Source: Fen-549 sp964636655 (GTDB taxonomy: Bacteria > Actinomycetota > Thermoleophilia > Gaiellales > Gaiellaceae). Taken from it: a DNA stretch of 13,594 nt. The notes under the pieces were generated by a model that saw nothing but the letters and a program-made list of their open reading frames with translations, did no database searches and had not been told where the DNA came from. Below are positions 13,537 to 13,594 of the stretch, piece by piece; the first letter of the stretch is position 1, and each line of letters opens with the position of its first letter. The stretch is taken from NCBI GenBank assembly GCA_964636655.1, contig CAZWTK010000045.1, forward strand, positions 1 through 13,594, written 5' to 3'. Made by a program: the position numbers and the translations under genes.

Positions 13537-13594
13537 AGAAGTGGACCTTCTTGCGTCCTATTCGAACGCTTCGATACTCACGATTCTCGTGCAA

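Larger units (their letters stand above)
13175..13594. other. 420-base gene-free end region dense in hairpins
   Basis: I see no recognisable gene here. The region contains perfect inverted repeats with three-base loops: GCCCG-gta-CGGGC (13186-13198, just upstream of the SDR start), 13301-13317 (7-bp stem), 13455-13471 (7 bp), 13508-13524 (7 bp), TCGAA-cgc-TTCGA (13562-13574) and CACGA-ttc-TCGTG (13579-13591). It also has a 9-bp stem at 13341-13365, the 12-base palindrome GCTCCTAGGAGC (13432-13443) and AGAAG/CTTCT (13537-13551). It must also contain the promoter of the SDR gene, which I could not place. A plus-strand frame is open from ATG 13216 to the edge, but its Arg/Ser-rich content looks non-coding. 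A structured RNA, REP-like elements or stacked terminators are possible. Confidence 0.6.

Noticed and set aside
13216..13594. Plus-strand frame open from an ATG to the window edge (126 codons)
   Set aside because: The translation is dominated by Arg and Ser, has no recognisable motif and no clear ribosome site, and reads straight through all the hairpins. Long open frames are common in GC-rich DNA. The sequence beyond the edge would settle it.

Overview
The window is a chromosomal replication-origin neighbourhood from a GC-rich bacterium. The divergent order DciA-family/recF/dnaN/dnaA on the minus strand and rpmH/rnpA/yidD/yidC/khpB/rsmG/parA/parB on the plus strand, the high GC content, frequent GTG starts, and a short Gram-positive-type YidC suggest an actinobacterium. 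A deep-branching lineage such as Thermoleophilia is my best guess, but this is inference from gene style and not from a marker comparison.

Left part (1-4019, all minus strand): dnaA, dnaN, recF and a truncated DciA-family (DUF721) gene run away from the origin. recF has no ATG, GTG or TTG start that preserves its Walker A motif. The best start is a CTG that overlaps the dnaN stop. The gap between dnaA and rpmH (4020-4317) carries two perfect DnaA boxes in opposite orientation, several near-consensus boxes, three inverted repeats and a good promoter for dnaA. Gene direction flips at this gap, so it is the best candidate for oriC.

Middle part (4318-8999, all plus strand): rpmH and rnpA are followed by yidD, yidC and khpB, which are joined by 4-base GTGA overlaps, and then rsmG (11-base overlap). 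After a 209-base gap come parA and parB (8-base overlap). These genes make ribosomal protein L34, the RNase P protein, the membrane-insertion machinery, an RNA-binding partner, a 16S rRNA methyltransferase and the chromosome partition system. No parS site was seen.

Right part (9000-10254): this looks like a rearrangement scar. It holds a decayed, minus-strand C-terminal piece of an L,D-transpeptidase whose catalytic Cys codon has become Tyr. It also holds a small two-helix LapA-type membrane protein, a second, diverged copy of the last ~100 bases of parB, and a VOC/glyoxalase-fold gene lying in frame with that copy.

Far right (10255-13594): a minus-strand pair encodes a glucose 1-dehydrogenase-like SDR and an amylo-alpha-1,6-glucosidase-like protein separated by 7 bases, which together could release and oxidise glucose. 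The last 420 bases hold no recognisable gene but contain an unusual run of perfect hairpins, many with a three-base loop. I found no clear novel defence or mobile system. The best second-look items are the hairpin cluster, the parB-tail duplication, the dead L,D-transpeptidase and the CTG start of recF.
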